The notes under the pieces: generated by a model
What the model was told of the DNA's origin: nothing
The model's database searches: none
Seen by the model: only the letters and a program-made list of their open reading frames with translations
Shown: positions 5,724-7,706 of the stretch, piece by piece
Layout of the letters: each line of letters begins with the position of its first letter
Numbering within the stretch: position 1 is the stretch's first letter
Program-made: the position numbers and the translations under genes
From: Chthoniobacterales bacterium
GTDB lineage: Bacteria > Verrucomicrobiota > Verrucomicrobiia > Chthoniobacterales > UBA10450
NCBI GenBank assembly: GCA_013695925.1
Contig: JACCZO010000034.1
Coordinates: 1 to 7,706 of the forward strand
Reading direction: 5' to 3'
Length of the DNA stretch: 7,706 nucleotides

Positions 5724-7175
5724 TCAGAGAGGCGGCGGGTGCGTCTCTGTGGCTGCTGATTGCACCGGAGTCACGACTGTTTCCCCGGTTTCGCGTTCGC
5801 GTTGGACGCGTTGCTCCGTTTTTTCAATCTCCCCTTGCGCACTGGCCTTCACAGTCACTGAGACCGGGCGCGCTCCCGCCTCCGGCGACGCGGCGATCCG
5901 GAAGAGGGCCGCCATCAGGTCGCACGACGCGCTTTCAAAGATGCCGCTATGTCCCGGGATGATTTTCTTCGGCACACGCAGGATCCAATAGTTTGTTTGA
6001 TTCGGGCCATGCCGCTCGATTTCCCATTGCGTCCAATCGAAACGTGTCCCCGTGTAAAGCGTCACCTTTTCAAAGGCGCCGGCGGGATTAGTCAGGTTCA
6101 AGTCAAAGGGGTCGGTTCTCAGGGCAGTGGTTCCCTTGTTAATCTCGATCAAACGATGGCTCTCGAGCGAATCGTTGTGACCGGGCGTGCCGGTGAAATA
6201 GTTGAACTGAGAAGTGTCACGGTCTTTCTCGTGGTAATCGCGAAAGCTTCCGGAAAGGAGTTTATGGGTGTTGGAAAGCTTGGTCCCGATCGGGAAGGCG
6301 ATCCCAGTGGCCATATCAGCATCCGAGCTGATCATGATGACATGCGGGGCTCCCAGCGGCGGCGTGGCGTCACGATACATATCGATCAGCTCCTTCGAAT
6401 AAATCGATTCCGCGGCGGAGTTAACCAGGAGAATAAGATCGGCCGGCTTGAAGACCCGGTCTGCCCTGACCTTCTTTTGCCCGGGAACGAACGGCTCTTC
6501 ATAAAGCAAAGTCCCGACCAGGGCTTGGGCGAGTGCTTTCTCCAGGACGAGCGCGCCGAAGGAATGACCAATCACGATGCAACGCGAAATCCCCGGCGTG
6601 TCGCGCCGCGCCGTCCGGATGAGGGTGAAGATCGCTTCCGTGATCGGAGTGCTGGAGGAGATACGAGTAGCGGCATTCTTGCGCGAATAAAAGCTCGATT
6701 GCTTGCTCAACCAGATCACCACGTCGACCGCCGGGTTGACCCGATGCACGACCCGGCCGCGCCATCCGAGATAGACACCGAAGACCTGCAGGCCGGATTT
6801 CTGCACGGTTTTGTCGGCCGTTAGGCGCGCGAGCAGGCCGCGGAATTGGTCGACATCGGAGGCATCCCTGGGATTGGCATTATTCTGCCAGCCATGGATG
6901 TAAGTCACGAGGAGGACGGGCCGGCCGGTCTGGCGAATGGCCTGGACCGTCTTGTGCAATTGATCGCGGTCCCAGAAGTCGCCCTGCTCATCAAACTCGA
7001 TGAAGCCTAACCGGTATATGTCTTTGGCTGCTCCCCGAACTCCGGGAGCCACGGCCGTTTCGCCCGGCGCTTCGCCCAGGTGATAAGGGCGATTCGCCGC
7101 GCAGCCAGCGAGGAGAAAGGCGGCGGCGAACCGGAAAAGGCCAGCCAGACAAACCGCTCTCGCGCAGGGACTCAT
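5724..7175 (-). CDS. Predicted lipoprotein with alpha/beta-hydrolase fold
   Basis: The product is 483 residues. The N-terminus is a lipoprotein signal: hydrophobic residues 8-23 followed by the lipobox LLAGC with Cys25, so the mature protein is probably lipid-anchored outside the cytoplasm. The body looks like a serine hydrolase. LLVTYIHGWQNNA (88-100) supplies the strand plus HG oxyanion-type motif, and CIVIGHSFGALV (199-210) is a nucleophile elbow with Ser205. Asp285 or Asp287 (ISSDADM) and His333, His340 or His409 are candidates for the remaining triad members, but I cannot choose between them. The HGWQNNA pattern recalls uncharacterised alpha/beta hydrolases rather than a named lipase or esterase. 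The C-terminal tail (about 445-483) is rich in Glu, Gln, Thr and Pro and likely disordered. It is transcribed away from the antiporter gene, with a 213-base divergent gap. Substrate is unknown. Long open frames on the opposite strand here are shadows. Confidence 0.88.
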   Translation of the reverse strand: MSPCARAVCLAGLFRFAAAFLLAGCAANRPYHLGEAPGETAVAPGVRGAAKDIYRLGFIEFDEQGDFWDRDQLHKTVQAIRQTGRPVLLVTYIHGWQNNANPRDASDVDQFRGLLARLTADKTVQKSGLQVFGVYLGWRGRVVHRVNPAVDVVIWLSKQSSFYSRKNAATRISSSTPITEAIFTLIRTARRDTPGISRCIVIGHSFGALVLEKALAQALVGTLLYEEPFVPGQKKVRADRVFKPADLILLVNSAAESIYSKELIDMYRDATPPLGAPHVIMISSDADMATGIAFPIGTKLSNTHKLLSGSFRDYHEKDRDTSQFNYFTGTPGHNDSLESHRLIEINKGTTALRTDPFDLNLTNPAGAFEKVTLYTGTRFDWTQWEIERHGPNQTNYWILRVPKKIIPGHSGIFESASCDLMAALFRIAASPEAGARPVSVTVKASAQGEIEKTEQRVQRERETGETVVTPVQSAATETHPPPL

Positions 7176-7196
7176 GTGCGGATACCGCTCGCCCTG

Positions 7197-7225
7197 CGAA
7201 TATCAAAAGCCGCGCGGTGGGTCAA
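7197..7225 (-). promoter_or_regulatory. Weak sigma-70-like promoter candidate for the lipoprotein gene
   Basis: Reading the minus strand, TTGACC (complement of 7220-7225, five of six consensus matches) is followed after 17 bases by TATTCG (complement of 7197-7202, three of six matches). The start codon at 7175 lies 21 bases beyond the -10-like box, implying a short leader of about 15 bases. Position and spacing are good; the -10 match is poor. A small inverted repeat (7226-7230 cgcct with 7237-7241 aggcg) abuts the -35 box and could be an operator, which is speculative. Confidence 0.3.
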
Positions 7226-7264
7226 CGCCTCATTGCAGGCGCACGCCTTGCTTTAGGAGCGGCG

Positions 7265-7283
7265 TCCGGTTTCGGAAACCGGA
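7265..7283. repeat. Perfect 19-base palindrome in the divergent intergenic gap
   Basis: The sequence tccggtttcggaaaccgga is a 9-base arm, one central base, then the exact reverse complement. It is flanked by the direct repeat ggcgtc (7261-7266 and 7286-7291). It lies between the divergently read lipoprotein and antiporter genes. It could be a binding site for a dimeric regulator, an RNA hairpin in a leader, or a copy of a short dispersed palindromic element; the sequence alone does not decide. Confidence 0.6.
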
Positions 7284-7388
7284 GGGGCGTCGAAGCCGGG
7301 ATTTGACTCGGGAACCGAAATCCTCGAAGTCTCGCCGCAACCGAACTTAATTCGCACCCATCTTACCGCCGCACTCGAAGTAACACGC

Positions 7389-7706
7389 ATGAGCACCTCG
7401 GAAATTTTCCTGATCGCGATGGTCATCATTTTCACCGTGCCCTACCTGGTCTGGCGGCTTTGGCGAACGGAGTATTACGCCCCGCTCGTCGTGGTGCAGA
7501 TCATTGGCGGCATCCTTCTCGGGCCCGGTGTCCTCGGCGGCGCTTTCCCCGATTACTACAAGTTTGTTTTCAATCCCCAGGTCATCGCTCACCTCAACGG
7601 CATTGCGCAGTGGGCGGTAATGCTCTTTGTCTGGGTGGCGGGGATTGAGCTCGATATCCAAAAGGCTTGGCGTTATCGCCGCGAGACGGGGATCACCGCC
7701 GGCCTT
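7389..7706 (+). CDS. Cation:proton antiporter (Kef/NhaP-type), N-terminal part, runs off the right edge
   Basis: An ATG at 7389 opens a frame that stays open for 106 codons to the last base, so the gene continues outside the window. The visible part has hydrophobic segments at about 6-22, 33-50 and 72-88. The second carries IIGGILLGPGVLG (38-50) and the third ends in MLFVWVAGIELD (78-89). Both are hallmark N-terminal motifs of the Na+/H+ exchanger domain of monovalent cation:proton antiporters (CPA2, Kef-like), inner-membrane proteins that exchange K+ or Na+ for protons. The substrate cannot be read from this part, and the presence of any C-terminal TrkA-N/RCK domain is unknown. The start is chosen because no other ATG lies just upstream in frame and translation begins right at the first membrane segment. 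No clear ribosome site precedes it. Confidence 0.88.
   Translation, partial: MSTSEIFLIAMVIIFTVPYLVWRLWRTEYYAPLVVVQIIGGILLGPGVLGGAFPDYYKFVFNPQVIAHLNGIAQWAVMLFVWVAGIELDIQKAWRYRRETGITAGL

Noticed and set aside
5949..6824. 291-residue plus-strand open frame opposite the lipoprotein gene
   Set aside because: The translation is rich in Arg, Asp and Gly with no recognisable motif, while the minus strand carries a signal peptide and hydrolase motifs. It is a product of high GC content.
7303..7331. TTGACT (7303-7308) as a plus-strand promoter for the antiporter gene
   Set aside because: The sequence 16-17 bases downstream (gaagtc/cgaagt) does not resemble a -10 box, and the better cttaat at 7346-7351 has no matching -35.
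1..7706. tRNA, rRNA, CRISPR array, insertion sequence or phage genes
   Set aside because: No spaced direct repeats, transposase or integrase motifs, terminal repeats or tRNA-like cloverleaf were seen while reading the window; nearly all sequence is accounted for by protein genes and short gaps.

Overview
The window is a GC-rich bacterial chromosome segment with tightly packed genes, none of them mobile or virus-like. The gene set (RimO, a proline-rich tail-anchored protein, thioredoxin, a DUF4184 membrane protein, a PYROXD2-like flavoprotein), the lack of clear Shine-Dalgarno sites and the short palindromic intergenic repeats fit a soil-type Verrucomicrobiota genome (Spartobacteria/Chthoniobacterales-like). 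That assignment is an impression from gene content and style, not a demonstrated placement.

Layout, left to right. Positions 1-2193 hold three plus-strand genes: the 3' part of rimO (S12 methylthiotransferase), a 264-residue protein that is 30% proline with a C-terminal membrane anchor, and a classic thioredoxin starting 6 bases after it. A nested inverted-repeat element (about 2231-2353), ending in a T-run, fills the gap between these and the convergent minus-strand block.

The minus-strand block is read from 7175 down to 2400. It encodes a predicted lipoprotein of the alpha/beta-hydrolase type, a class I SAM-dependent methyltransferase, a DUF4184 multi-pass membrane protein (start corrected here to 4802) and a phytoene-dehydrogenase-like FAD oxidoreductase. 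The last three are spaced by 14 and 42 bases and look like one operon. The lipoprotein gene lies 88 bases upstream of them and may be separate.

A 213-base divergent gap (7176-7388) holds a weak minus-strand promoter candidate and a 19-base palindrome. It is followed by the 5' end of a plus-strand Kef/NhaP-type cation:proton antiporter gene that runs off the right edge.

The window is mostly ordinary housekeeping and envelope or metabolic genes. The points that deserve a second look are the proline-rich tail-anchored protein with its thrice-repeated ET-x-RI motif, the structured repeat between the convergent genes, and the uncharacterised methyltransferase/DUF4184/flavoprotein operon. I see no convincing new defence, mobile or RNA system.
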